64,000 bases of DNA, taken from NCBI GenBank assembly GCA_026873275.1, contig JANTUC010000007.1:1178001-1242000 (forward strand). The letters run 5' to 3'. The translations under genes and the position numbers were made by a program. Under the pieces are notes generated by a model. That model saw nothing but the letters and a program-made list of their open reading frames with translations, searched no databases and was not told the DNA's origin. Source of the DNA: Pseudopithomyces maydicus (lineage: Eukaryota > Ascomycota > Dothideomycetes > Pleosporales > Didymosphaeriaceae). This document shows, in pieces, positions 46,101 to 57,255 of the stretch; positions within the stretch are counted from its first letter, which is position 1; the number at the start of each line of letters is the position of its first letter.

Positions 46101-46506
46101 GTGTAGCTCCTAGTTTAACGAGAATCGCGTTGAAGAAGCTTTTCGCACAACATTAGAGAAGATGTCTAAGACGGGTGTCCGATTAACGCTTCTATAAAGA
46201 TGTCTACTCGAATGATCGCCTCTGCCATGAATAAATGCACCCGTAGGACAATATGGAGGCTGAGAGCAGTTCCACCATATGGTATTGTAACAGAGTGTGA
46301 TCGCGTACCAGTATACATGGCTGCAAAGCAAGCCGAGCGAGACATGCAAAGAGCTAGTTGGTACAATGACATAGCATACAAGCACATATCAACAGTCATA
46401 ATAAACAAAATCAGATGGCCACCTGGGGTATATGCGACAAAAGCATTGCCAGCAATCACATTACCAACAGCAAAACAACCATGATATTCTTAACTCCAGG
46501 CGTGAC
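43115..46506. other. Gene-free region, 3.4 kb
   Basis: The longest stretch without a supportable gene. Several open frames of 100-160 codons (for example 43766-44248 plus and 44282-44716 plus) lack domains, overlap antisense frames of similar size, and have no convincing splice partners. 44330-44700 is GC-rich; 45300-46500 is more balanced. No tRNA or repeat seen. It could hold non-coding transcripts or the long 3' and regulatory flanks of its neighbours. Confidence 0.45.
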
Positions 46507-49500
46507 TCATAACTCAGGCACAGGCGGTGGATTCTCCACCTTGATCTGGGGCAGAGTTGTATCAGTGCGTGATACTTCATAAGCGTTTGCGGGTTCGTAT
46601 AGTGGTCTGCGAGGTGGGAGGTGTCTTTCCCGTCCTTCATAGTAAACGTGATCATAATCGCTTTCGTGTTGGCCAGGCAAGGAACGATCATAGGAGAGAG
46701 GAATGTATTGAAGACGATCCGGCTGGTATCCTACGTATCGGCCATGGGAATGGGAGGTATGGGAGGCCCGGCGAGGCTCTCTGGGAACTTGAATAACTTC
46801 ATAGTCATCGAGCGGTCGCCCATACTCGTCGATGTATCTTGGTGCCGGGTCGCTATGAGGCGCATCATCATAATGACTATCGGCATAGCGCAAGCGTGGA
46901 GGCGAGTATGGATGAAGACGGTCTTGGACTGAAACGTATTCTCTTGGTGGGTGCCGCGAGTGATACGGCGGATCATCGGCAGGTACTCGCTCGACACTCT
47001 GGTCTCGAGAGAAAGTGGAGTCTTGTTCGCCACCTGGCTGGGGAGTCTCTTGTTGGTCGATACGACGGCGCTGTTCTTCGTATCTTTTACTTTGTGAACG
47101 GCTCATACTAGTACCTCGAGAGTATGGCTCATCGCGGGAGGTACCCATATATCTGTGATACCGTGCAGGAACATGTTCGTGATACCTGTCTCTACGGCGG
47201 TAGGGTCCAGGTCTTCTGAGGCCAAGAATACTATCAGGCGTAGGGACTCGACGGGTAGATAGGTTATGATCATCGTTGCGGGATCCATTAGAAGCGCTGG
47301 AAGCTGTGCGGTGAGGGATATTTGGACGATGCTGATCCAATATTCCTCCTGGGGCAATAATGTTGGCAGGCGGTGGTGTGTAGCGAGAACCATCCTCAGG
47401 ATCTTGACCAATGGAAGGAGGCTGGTGTATACCCACGCGTGGAGCTCCCGGGCCTTCTGGCCTGTTTGTTGACTGGTTAGGTACAAATTCATCCAGGAAA
47501 TGGTCAGCAGCGGATTTTTCATTTACAGGACTAGGACCGAGGGTTTCGGATTCTGTTCTTAACTGGAATCTATGGTGCCTGGACTCATCCTTGACGTATC
47601 GAGCATAACGAGGAACATGACGGTATTCTGGTTCGAAGCGACCTGTACGCGGTTGTGCAAATACAACTTCGTCACGACTTGAGCGATAGTAAGCTTCCCC
47701 GTCGCGATATGAAGGTTCTCTTTCTTCATTGTCATCATGCAGTGTGACTGCCTCACGGCGCCGTGGGCTCGGAACATATTCCACGTAATCCTGGTTATGT
47801 GGGAAATCCGGACGGCCAGATCCCATAAGTTGCTGTGGCACGTTATTATCAGCTCCAATCACCTTGATTGATGGCTTCTGCAAAAAACCTACAGATTGAC
47901 GTGATTCACCCAAGTAACGGTAGCGATATTCGTTTGGAGAAGTTTCGCGGTAAGAAATACGCCTGGCATGTGTCCTGGTAGAAATCCTGGCCTGACTGGG
48001 AAGCGAGGGTCGCTGGGGATCATATTCATCATCTGTGGGGTTGGGGGGATTCGGGGAACCTGCATATGGCGAAGCTAAAGAAGGAGGGCCTGAAGCCCCA
48101 CGAGGTAGTCCCGGAGTTCCGCCAAAGCTAGCAGCACCCTTTGTATCTTTCGGCAAAGATCGTGCAGGAGAATCTACTTCACCGTTATCCGTCTTACCAA
48201 TTTTAGGCAACGGGGTGGGAAATAACATCGGAAAAACAGTAGCAACCATGTGTAGTTTGTCATCATCCATACCAGGTGCGTGGATGAGTCCGGATATGGC
48301 ACGGTCACTGGGAAGCTCTATCATGTTTTCCTTCCAGTCCAAGGAACTCGGCAAAGGGCCATTAATGTATCCAGGGGTGTGGGGTCCAGAGTGCTGAGAT
48401 CTGAAATGGAGGAACAGGTTCAAAACGGTATATGTTTTCCTCTCTTCTTGCCGACCGTGACGGGAGTATTCTTCCTGGCACGCTTTGCAGGACAATCCTG
48501 GGGCATTCTTTAACGCTCGAGGAACCTCGTGGCTGGAGAATGCGTCTATAAAATGGTCCAGGCTCGGCTCATAATTAAACTCCATATGGAACTTGGAAAT
48601 GACACGCTGTAACAAAACATAGATGCGGAGGCTGTTTGGCAGGTCCTTGATGCCCGAAGTTTGTTTCCAAATGTCCTGGGCCACTTCCATGACAGTACTC
48701 ACCTGTTTATCGAATAAGCTTGTGCGGTGATTGGTGTCATCTGACCTGTGCAACGTGTCTCTTACGCCGGAGCCGCTGGGTGGACCAGATGGAGGGGGCG
48801 CTATGGCTATGTTGGACATTGCTGGGGAAGTCATGTATCCATTCCCTGAATGCGACCCGTACCCTGGGGGTGCCATGGATTGGTATTGGTAGGACTCCAT
48901 TGGGGCACCATATGGTTGGTTGAACTCGTACCCTGGCAATGCAGCAGCAGACAATTGGGGGGGGCAAAAGGTCCTGGATAATGGCCACCGTATCGATACG
49001 GACCAGGGCTTGCTTGTGGAAGGTGAGCTTGCATATGAGGAGTGGATGTTCCCGCTCGCGAGTACCCACCATAGTAACCGCCATAGCCGGAGTGAACAGT
49101 ACTACCTGAGGTAGAGTGAAAGGCATGTTTGACTGAAGTGGGGTCTGGGTGGAAGGGGGTCTCTTCTGGCCATTCAGCTTCTCTCCATGCGACGATTACG
49201 TTGCCAACGCTGAATGCATTAGTGTGTTTGGCTCCATAATGTTGGACAATGCCTTCAAAGCCGTAGAACTTTGTGTTTCCTTCACACCCAGCCCCATAAC
49301 ACAGGAAGAGTTCCTTCCGATACTGCTCAGTTAGATTCTTGATCTTGTTATCGTATACCCACTTCATGCTGTCCAAAACTAGCTTGGGCTTAGGCAGAAG
49401 AAGCCTGGTGCTAGGTGAGTTTTCGTCGCGGCCTAGGCCAGATGTTGTGCTCTCATTGGCGGTCTCCGCATGGAATATGCGACGCACGTGCACCAGGACA

Positions 49501-51166
49501 TCCACAGCAAATTTGGGGCTGCTCTCGTATGTTACTGCTCTACCGCCATCCCAATCTTTGCTAATGAAGTCGTCGGCAATGGTGCTTAGTTTGTCACGAA
49601 CTGGGCGTTGGGCTTCGTCCCACTCCCGATCCATTACTTCTTTAGATTCTTTCGAGTTCGAGTCTAAGAATCGACGGTCTGACGTCTTTGGAAGGGACGG
49701 AACACGCGACACGTGTTCAACCTCCGCTTGTTGGGCAGCAGGCAGTTGGGCAACGAGGCGGGGTTCCAACACACTCCATGCATCGTCGTTCATTGGTTGA
49801 GAGATCTGAATGGCTGCTCTGAATGAATCCATATGTCGTAGCACATTTGCTGGTATCGGTGGGTTCATGCGCTGGCAACGACGCTCAATGTCGGCCTTGC
49901 GACTTGCTTTAGCCTCATTCGCGTCGTGAAGGCCGCGGTGATTGCCAGTTGGGGTAGGCTGAGGTGTATGCTGTTGAGAGACTATTGATAGGCGCGATTG
50001 CATGTACGAATGAATGGGAGCTGGGGTCATCAGACAACGGTCAAGGGAGACGAGAGAAGGATATAGAAAGGCAAGGCCGCTACGGGCGGCAGCAAATGCA
50101 GGAAGATACTCACTGGCGGGTGTAGGAGCGTATATGATGGGAGACGGAGCTTGTTGAATCGGTGACTTGGCCGTTTCATCGAGGGTTGTTTGAGCGGGAG
50201 GCGGTGTAGCGGAGGCTACTGACTTCGTTTTGGGACGATCTGCCCACCCTTGATACTTGGCTTCCCAGCGTTCCCAATTCTCTGCCAACTTCATGCGGTC
50301 CTGACCACGCATGCCGAGACCTTTGGACCATTCCTCGGCTGCTGCAGGGCCGAGGGCCAAAGCGTTGGTCAGCTCCTGGGTCATTTCATCGACATGGGGC
50401 TTGTAGAAATATTTTGCGATTTCGACACCAGCGGGTGTGGTGACGGCTTGAAGCATGTATGCGGGGATGTAGTTGCGGTCGTTGGTGAGGAAGACGTAAG
50501 GCAAAGCGGGTCGAAGGGCGGATGCGCTGGAGAAGAGGAGGCTCGCGTCCTGCAAGGTCAGTGGTAGTGGTACAAGATGCTTGTGAGGCTCACCGTTTGG
50601 CATTTCTCCATCAGACAAGCTCCACAAGTTCTAATGGCGAAAGGCCAGATGGTGCGCACGCCGTCGGTGCGGGGACCCTTTTGCCAAATCTTGTCGCCTG
50701 GTGTTCCGTCGGCGAGTTTGTGACAAAACTGGCATTTTTTGGACCAAACGAGCTGCCACATCTGCAGCTCGGAGAAGGTGGGAAAAGGCTTTGGAGGTTT
50801 TATTGGAAGCGCATTACGGGCCGAGGCCCAGATGGAGTCGGACTTGAGGAGACGCAGTGACCCAGGAGTTGGGTCAGAGGAAGAGACGCAGTGCACGTCT
50901 GTCAAGTAGGAATGAAACGATCGATTGACTTGAATCAATCGACCCAGATCAGACAGAGAACAGCAAAGAAACACATGTTGCCAGATTGCTGGTGGGAGAC
51001 CAGCACACTTGGGCAGACGAGGAGGGCAGGGTCTCCTGCGCTTCTTGTCGGGAAGCTGGTGAGGAAGCTGGTCACCGTCTTCTGCCTTGCGCTTGGTAGG
51101 GAGGGTATTTTCGTCCGAGGCATAGAAATCCACCGAGGAGGCCGTGCTGGACTCGCGCTCGTCCAT
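46507..51166 (-). CDS. Very large F-box-like protein of unknown function (one-base frameshift)
   Basis: Exon 1 is 51166-50594 and exon 2 is 50549-46507, with a 44-nt intron (GTGAGC..TTGCAG). A run of eight G (48957-48964, plus strand) lacks one base; allowing it joins two long frames into about 1538 residues. N-terminal part: basic cluster KKRRRP, then an F-box-like helix set (LPPAIWQHVFLCCSLSDLGRLIQVNRSFHSYL), then CysxxCys pairs (CQFCHKL, CGACLMEKC) suggesting a small zinc site. The middle has helical blocks and a Cys/His module (CYGAGCEGNTKFYGFEGIVQHYGAKHTNAF), with a second similar one (LSCKACQEEY, LFLHFRSQH) after the join. The C-terminal 500 residues are disordered, rich in Arg/Tyr/Pro/Ser. 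It may be an SCF-type adaptor, but function is unknown. Confidence 0.75.
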
Positions 51167-51270
51167 GGCAGCCCCTGCCCTAGGGAAGGAAGCTCACAGC
51201 CAGAAGTCCAGCACGGGCGGGCGACAGAGGATGGGCGACATGAATCGAACGAGGATGACGAGCGGTAGAG

Positions 51271-51342
51271 GTGGAGGTGTGTGTGGAGGTGTGTGTGGAG
51301 GTGTGTGTGTGGAGGTTTGTGTGGAGGTTTGTGTGGAGGTGG
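51271..51342. repeat. GTGGAGGTGT/TTGT minisatellite
   Basis: Degenerate units of 10-14 bp built from GTGGAGGTGTGT and GTGGAGGTTTGT repeat about six times. It lies about 105 bp upstream of the F-box-like gene start. Confidence 0.85.
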
Positions 51343-51675
51343 AATGCAACAGGCAGGGTTCACATGGGCTGGAGGGGCTGTCGCAGAGCTGGCAAGGAAA
51401 GACAGGCAGACGTCAAGGCACAGTGAAGTTTGGGAGCACGCAGCGTTGGGGCGAGCGCTCGGCCGTTGACAGCCAACCATTGGATGAGGCGAACACGGCC
51501 CTTGCGCTGCAAATGTGTCGGGACATCGGGACCTCGTCGGGACCTGGGCACCTGGGCATCTGGGCAGAGGCGGAATCACGTGAGAGATGACGTGCAGGTG
51601 CGGTGCAGTGCGGTATAGGTGCTGCCAGGAAGTACTTACGTAGACTACCTATCCATCTGGGTAGTGGCGGATTGG

Positions 51676-51725
51676 CAGGGCAGGGCAGGGCAGGGCAGGG
51701 CAGGGCAGGGCAGGGCAGGGCAGGG
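51676..51725 (+). repeat. (CAGGG)10 array with G-quadruplex potential
   Basis: Ten perfect CAGGG pentamers give ten GGG runs spaced by two bases on the plus strand, the classical pattern for intramolecular G-quadruplexes. It sits midway in the divergent promoter. Confidence 0.95.
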
Positions 51726-51796
51726 TAGTCTGGCTGGGTGCTTTGGCAAGGCTGGTGTCAGGGTGCTCTGGTGTTCGATGGTGTTTTACCGTCTTC

Positions 51797-51936
51797 TCTG
51801 GTGTCCTCTGGTGTCCTCTGGGGTGTCCTCTGGTGTCTGTTCTCGGGTGCCCTCAGGTGTCCTCTGGTGTCCTCTGGGGTGTCCTCTGGTGTCTGTTCTC
51901 GGGTGCCCTCGGGTGTCCTCGGGTGTCCTGTCGTGT
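51797..51936. repeat. Compound minisatellite (56-bp period made of TGTCCTCTGG-like units)
   Basis: Short units of 10-12 bp of the type GGTGTCCTCT are arranged in a higher-order 56-bp repeat: the block ending CTGTTCTCGGGTGCCCTC occurs at 51837 and again at 51893. A third partial block follows. Non-coding. Confidence 0.85.
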
Positions 51937-52559
51937 CCTACATAACTAGCTATGCTGTCCTGTGCCTCCAAGGTTAGTGTGTCTTCTGCTGCTGTGCTGT
52001 CCACGGGTAGCCCCATCCACTTCATGCCAGGCCCCGGGCCCCGGCCCGTCATGGATCACCTGACATGGAGGGCGCAATGAGAAGGCGCGATGGAGGCCTC
52101 CTCTCTACATCTATCAGGGCTTCCCGATCACCATGTCACTGTCTGTCAAAGCTTCATTGCTGCCGTGCATCCCATCACCCTATGTATGTATGTATGTAAA
52201 ATACAACACCTCTGCCTTGAGCCCTTAGTGCCCTGGAGCCCTGGCCCCTACTGGGCACCTGCACCTGCACCCGGGCACTTGCACCTGGGGGGCAAACCCA
52301 CGCTCACGTGACCAAATGACGCCCGCGCGCTCGCCCGCCGGCCGTGGCGTGGCGGGACAGAGCGGCCCGAGGAGGCTGTGCTCTCCGCCAGCGCTGGAGC
52401 TGTCGCTGTCTGTCGTTGTTGTTCCTCCTGCTGGTGCATGCAGGTACACGTAGTAACCATACGCCGCAGGGAATACGCCCATCCGCTCTCCGAGCCTCAT
52501 TGTCCCGTAACTTTTTAAACACCTTGGACCTCTCCCCGTCTCGTCACACCCACCTCGCC

Positions 52560-55200
52560 ATGGCTACGCTCAACACATCGAGCAATGGCCCTACCATCAA
52601 GCGGAGCTACGAAAACGTCGTCAACTCGCCCCCGCCCAACACCCTCAGGCTGCCTCGCCCACTTTTGCCCAGTGGGCCGTCTTCACCGTCGCTGCCCCGC
52701 TCGTCAGCGCCTTCCAGCACGATGGCGGCAAGGAGAGCGTACTCAAGGTTCAGACCACCGGCGAGGGCGAGCTCGCCGACTTGATTGACGAATTCTCCGA
52801 CGGACGCATCCAATTTGCCTTTGTCAAGGTCAAGGACCCAAACACGTCGCTGCCCAAGAATGTCCTGATAGCTTGGGTGTGTGCTCTGCTTACCCACCCA
52901 CAATGTCTTGGCTGACCTCTAGCAGTGCGGTGAAGGTGTGCCCGAGCGTACCAAAGGCTACTTTGGATCCCATCTGGGCCTTGTTTCCAAACTCCTCCAC
53001 GTACTTTTTCCCAAATCATCTCTTCGTACATGTGTGCTAACTAAAGCTAGGGATATCACGTCCAAGTCACCGCCCGATCCGATGCCGATCTCACCCCCGA
53101 ACGCATCGTACAAAAAGTCTCGGAAGCTTCTGGTGCAAACTATTCGGGTGCCCCGACCATCCCCTCGGCCAATAAACCCCCACCCGTCACTGCTAAGAAA
53201 CCCGTCTTCACTCCCACCCAGATCGGAGGCGGGGGTGCAACCTTCAATCCGCTTGGTCGATCGCGAGCAGCACCCTCCTCTTACCAAGACACAGACGCAG
53301 ATGGCTGGGGTGCCGATGCCCCAGAAGTCACTCGTTCGCAGCTGGAGAAGGTCGATTCCGCATACAAACCCACAAAGGTCAACATAGCAGAGCTTACTTC
53401 GAAGAGAGAGCCCTCGCGCTACCAAGCCCCAGAGCCCACACCCACCGCTCCAGATGTTGTCAAGGGCGGTTACCAACCAATTGGCAAAGTCGACATTGCC
53501 GCCCTCCGCGCCCAAGCAAAGGCATCCGCACATGATGATAGACCTACCGTAGTGAAGGGTGCCTACGAGCCTGTTGGCAAGGTCGACATCGCAGCTATCC
53601 GAGCCAAGGCGCAAGCCGCTCCGCCTTCTTCAGGTCTTCCCCCTGCAGCAACAGGTACCTCAGCCCCTAGCGAAGAGAGCGAAGAAGCTCCGAAGTCTCT
53701 AGCTGAACGCTCGGCCGCTTTTACACAACCGGAAAGACTTACAAGTATGCCCAAGCCTAAGGTTGCAAATAAATGGGGTGGGGCAAGCGCATTCACCGGA
53801 ACCAAGGCTCCCACCCCCAGCGAGTTTGGTGTCAAGCCTACGATTCAAGCAACAGCCCCAGTTGGCACAGCCAGCAAGACATTTGCGGACCAGGGTGGAA
53901 AGACACCCGCGCAGCTGTGGGCGGAGAAGAAGGCCGCGCAGGGCCAACCGGTCAAATCATTTGCTACCGGCGAAAATGTTACATCCCCAGTCCAGGCCCA
54001 AAAAGCGGAAGTGGCTGGCAGAGCGGATACACAGGCAAGACTTGGGCTCCTGTACAGACCACTCGCACTGGACAGTCCGCATCAAGCAACCTCAGTGAAC
54101 AGCGAACCGGGGTGAACCTCAGCAGCAAGATGAGGAGCCATCTTCTCCTGCTGGTGGCGTAAGTGCCCTCAAGGATCGCTTCAAAGGCGCCGCGCCCATG
54201 GGCGCACCTACCAGCCGTCCCGTTCCTGAGCCCTCAGCTCCAAGCCCACCAGCCCTAGACACTTCAAGCAAGCCTAATGCGGGTACTCGTGGCGTCCCTA
54301 TTCCAGGCCTCCCGAGCCGCTCTGCCAAAGCAGAGGAGGAAGAAGACTTGCCTCCTGTTCAACATCAACGTGTGCCTTCCCCCCACCTCAGCCACCGCGC
54401 AGCCCGTCACCGGAACCTTCTGGCTCTCCTGTGCGTATAGCAATGCCTGTTGCCCGTAGCGCTGCACCCCCCGAACTTTCACCTGCCCAAGAGCAGCCTC
54501 CACCAATGCCTACGCGTGGTCTTAGTGAGGCCGTCAAGGGGCACCGTGATCTTTCCCCTGAGCCGCGGGTAGAATCAGAAGACCCCGCACGAGGAGCTGG
54601 TGCAGCTGTTGCGGCAGCCACCTTTGGAGCTGGTGCCATCGCTGGTGTTGCTGGCGGTGCTGCGATTGGCGCTGCAGTTGGCGGGGCCAAGGGTGGAAAA
54701 CGTGCTGTTGCAGCGTATGACTACGAGAAAGCCGAGGACAACGAGCTCGAACTGCGTGAAGGTGAACTTGTGACCGAAATTGACATGGTAGACGAAGATT
54801 GGTGGATGGGTACAAATTCGCGTGGCGAGCAGGGGCTCTTCCCGTCTAATTATGTTGAGCTCGTTGAAGATGAACCGGAGGAAGATGCTGGCGCTGGTGC
54901 ACCTCCACCACTACCATCACATCCCACCGCCGAACCAGAGTCCCCGGCAGCCCCATCGCACCCTGTCAACAGCAGCGGGCCGACCGCCACTGCTCTCTAT
55001 GACTACGAAGCTGCCGAGGATAATGAGCTTAGCTTCCCTGAAGATGCTACCATCACTAACGTTGTAAGTATCTTCTTGTTTGGTACAGATGCGTGTCCCT
55101 AACTCGACTATAGGAATTCCCCGATGAAGATTGGTGGTTAGGTACCTTCAACGGCAAGTCCGGTCTTTTCCCGGCCAACTATGTGCAACTGAACGAGTGA
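52560..55200 (+). CDS. ABP1: Actin-binding protein 1 / drebrin-like protein (four one-base frameshifts)
   Basis: Exons 52560-52876, 52926-53000, 53051-55063 and 55114-55200. Single missing bases are inferred at 52629-52644, 54000-54004 (A5), 54109-54112 (G4) and 54379-54384 (C6). With those four, all exon phases agree and the length is 831 residues. Domains: ADF-H actin-binding module (FAQWAVFTVAAPLVSAF, FAFVKVKDPNTSLPKNVLIAWCGEG), a helical/Pro-rich centre with two copies of the motif GxYxPxGKVDIAAxRA, a glycine/alanine stretch (GAGAIAGVAGGAAIGAAVGGA), and two C-terminal SH3 domains (AAYDYEKAEDNELEL and ALYDYEAAEDNELSF, each ending LFPxNYV). Abp1 links cortical actin patches to endocytosis. 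Upstream lies the repeat-rich divergent promoter. Confidence 0.92.
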
Positions 55201-56919
55201 ACTTGTGAGATCAGTAGTATTGAACACGGTTATTGTAGTAGGTTGAGTTCGCATGCGCCGGAGTGCACGCTTGGCATGTGAGGTCTCAGAGTGAGGCTGT
55301 GTGTCTATGCCGCTAGAAAAAAGTCCAAATCAATAATACATTGAACCTAGTCTGTTATTTCGGTCTCTGTGCCAGGGTGATGCACAATGGTTTGCTGGCC
55401 TCGCCTTGATTTTGGCGGGAACCCACAGTCGCAATAGTCTCCATGGTCACTTGTATGCAATGCGATATCCACAAGATAATGCTGCCATCCTAACAACACG
55501 GTACTCACGACAAAATACTCTTTCTCCAAGTCACCTACATCTTGTACACGCATTTCAATACCTTCCTTATCAAATATTACTTTCTTGCATCTCGCAGTGC
55601 CTGAATCTCTTTGACCTCCCGACGCCTAGTCTTGCCTTAAGTAATCCATTTCTATTGCCACCATACCGTCCACTATTAGCATTGTTGGCAAGAACAACAA
55701 TTTGATTGACGGTATCTTTGAATTACCATACTCGATCCAGCTTATCCCGAGTGACATGCAAGACCCCAGCACCCATCCGGTCACGCAAGAGCATAACTCA
55801 CATTCTACAAAAACACAACTATGTCATGCAAGCGCCTTCGTAAATATATTCCATCTTAAATGTACTAACTTCAAAAGCGTAGAACCTAGACCAATGAATG
55901 CGATCGCAATGATAAGGACGTGTGCGAAATATGTACTCTCCCTTCAGCTTCGAAATTCTTTTGAGTGAAAATGAGGAAATCGCAGGAAGGGAGATTGCAT
56001 TGACATTTGTACAGGAGCGGATGGATTTATCAAGTTTAGAAAAATCGGTGCTGAGCTACAACATATCAACGATGTTTCAATGCTTGAAGTCTCATGTTTA
56101 GAAAAGCAGTTTCAGCAACACTTGAAGCTCAGAGAAAGAAAGAACGCCTTATAGTTCCAGAACAAGGCGTTCATTAATGAAAGTGGTGATTATAAGGTTC
56201 AGGTTTATGATATCATGGGGTAGACTTATTCTATTAGAGTATTGGTCGTTGAGAAAGAAGAACGCATCGCAAAATTATTTAAAACAAGGATTGACGCGTT
56301 TGATACATTCAACATGTGGTAAAATAAAGCCTGTAGCTATGCCAATTCGGTTGAAAGACAGCTCTGATAGCTTGGTGAACAGCGGGATACTACAGTGTCA
56401 AACTGAAGTATATGCTCTGTAGGAAGTAAGAAGCGCTAGAGGGACAGCCTGCAGAGCAGAGAGGTAACAATCGACACAGTAAATTAGTATTTCTGATCAA
56501 TATAAATATGATAATACTATAGAATAATAGATTGAACAACAGTCGTAAAACACCTACGCGACAAAATATCAGTATAAATAGGTGCATAAGCCTAGTAATG
56601 GTCAGCTTATATCAGAGATGAGAAGGGCCTTGATCTCAACCAAGTTTGAATATCAGTACATAATCCAGTCAGCCTATACTCAGCTACTACCTTTTCGAAT
56701 AAACAAAACATCAGTACAAAATGGGCCAACTATCATAACACTTGAACAAATCATGCATGGCGTTTCACAAGATTCATTTGCCACATCATTCATTCAAGAT
56801 AAGCAGTTGCTAGAGCAACTGTTGCTTCGATAGAGCATAACAGCTATCGTAGTATTATACATGCAATATATCGTGGGGCATTATATCCTTGTAAACTAAA
56901 AGAATCGATTTATCCATGC
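55201..56919. other. Gene-poor, AT-rich region, 1.7 kb
   Basis: Composition becomes AT-rich from about 55950. Several chance frames of 60-90 codons occur (for example 56177-56422) with no domain. It could hold degraded mobile DNA, but no terminal repeat or polymerase motif is visible. Confidence 0.45.
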
Positions 56920-57255
56920 TCAGTGCTTGGCACCTCCGTGATCACCAGTGTCGTGAATGGAATCGGGCAAAACACGCTCGAGCTTCTCTGGAACAGCCTT
57001 CTGGATACCCTTGGGCACAATAGAGGCATCACCACCGTCCTTGGCGTGAGTTTGACGACCAGTACCAGATCCAGTATCATGAACCTGGGCATATCAACAC
57101 CTGTCATGAATAACTTTACCTCTTAATATAGAATAGGAACTGACCTTGTTAGGGAGGCTCTCTTCAAGACCCTGAGGTGCTTTCTGTTGCACGGATCCCG
57201 GTACTTTGGAGTCTCCCGTGGCGTGAGAAACACCTTGTCCGTGCTCGTTCTGCAT
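56920..57255 (-). CDS. Small hydrophilic two-repeat protein, 91 aa
   Basis: Two short exons, 57255-57145 and 57084-56920, join in phase over a 60-nt intron (GTCAGT..TGCCCAG). The protein is highly hydrophilic, Gly/Lys/His-rich, with no signal peptide or membrane segment. It consists of two copies of a unit of about 24 residues: VPGSVQQKAPQGLEESLPNK + VHDTG and VPKGIQKAVPEKLERVLPDS + IHDTG. The intron falls inside the first unit. This is the kind of intrinsically disordered, stress- or conidiation-associated small protein seen in ascomycetes; function unknown. A TATAAAT element at about 57357-57363 lies some 100 bp upstream of the start. Confidence 0.85.

Larger units (their letters stand above)
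51167..52559. promoter_or_regulatory. Repeat-rich divergent promoter (F-box gene / Abp1)
   Basis: 1.4 kb between the two start codons, holding three separate repeat arrays (51271-51342, 51676-51725, 51797-51936) and a TATG microsatellite at about 52181-52197. No gene is supported; the long open frame through the 51.8 kb array only reads the repeat. Confidence 0.55.

Noticed and set aside
46166..46459. Hydrophobic 97-codon minus-strand frame resembling a membrane peptide
   Set aside because: It lies just past the 3' end of the F-box-like gene, is mirrored by an open plus-strand frame, and has no family signal.
51738..51949. Open frames through the 51.8-kb array coding repeated Val-Leu-Trp-Cys-Pro patterns
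   Set aside because: They only translate the minisatellite in several frames; no start context, domain or splice support.
19906..54384. Programmed ribosomal frameshifting as the explanation of the broken frames
   Set aside because: The sites share no slippery heptamer or downstream structure, lie in unrelated genes at random places, and follow homopolymer length instead.
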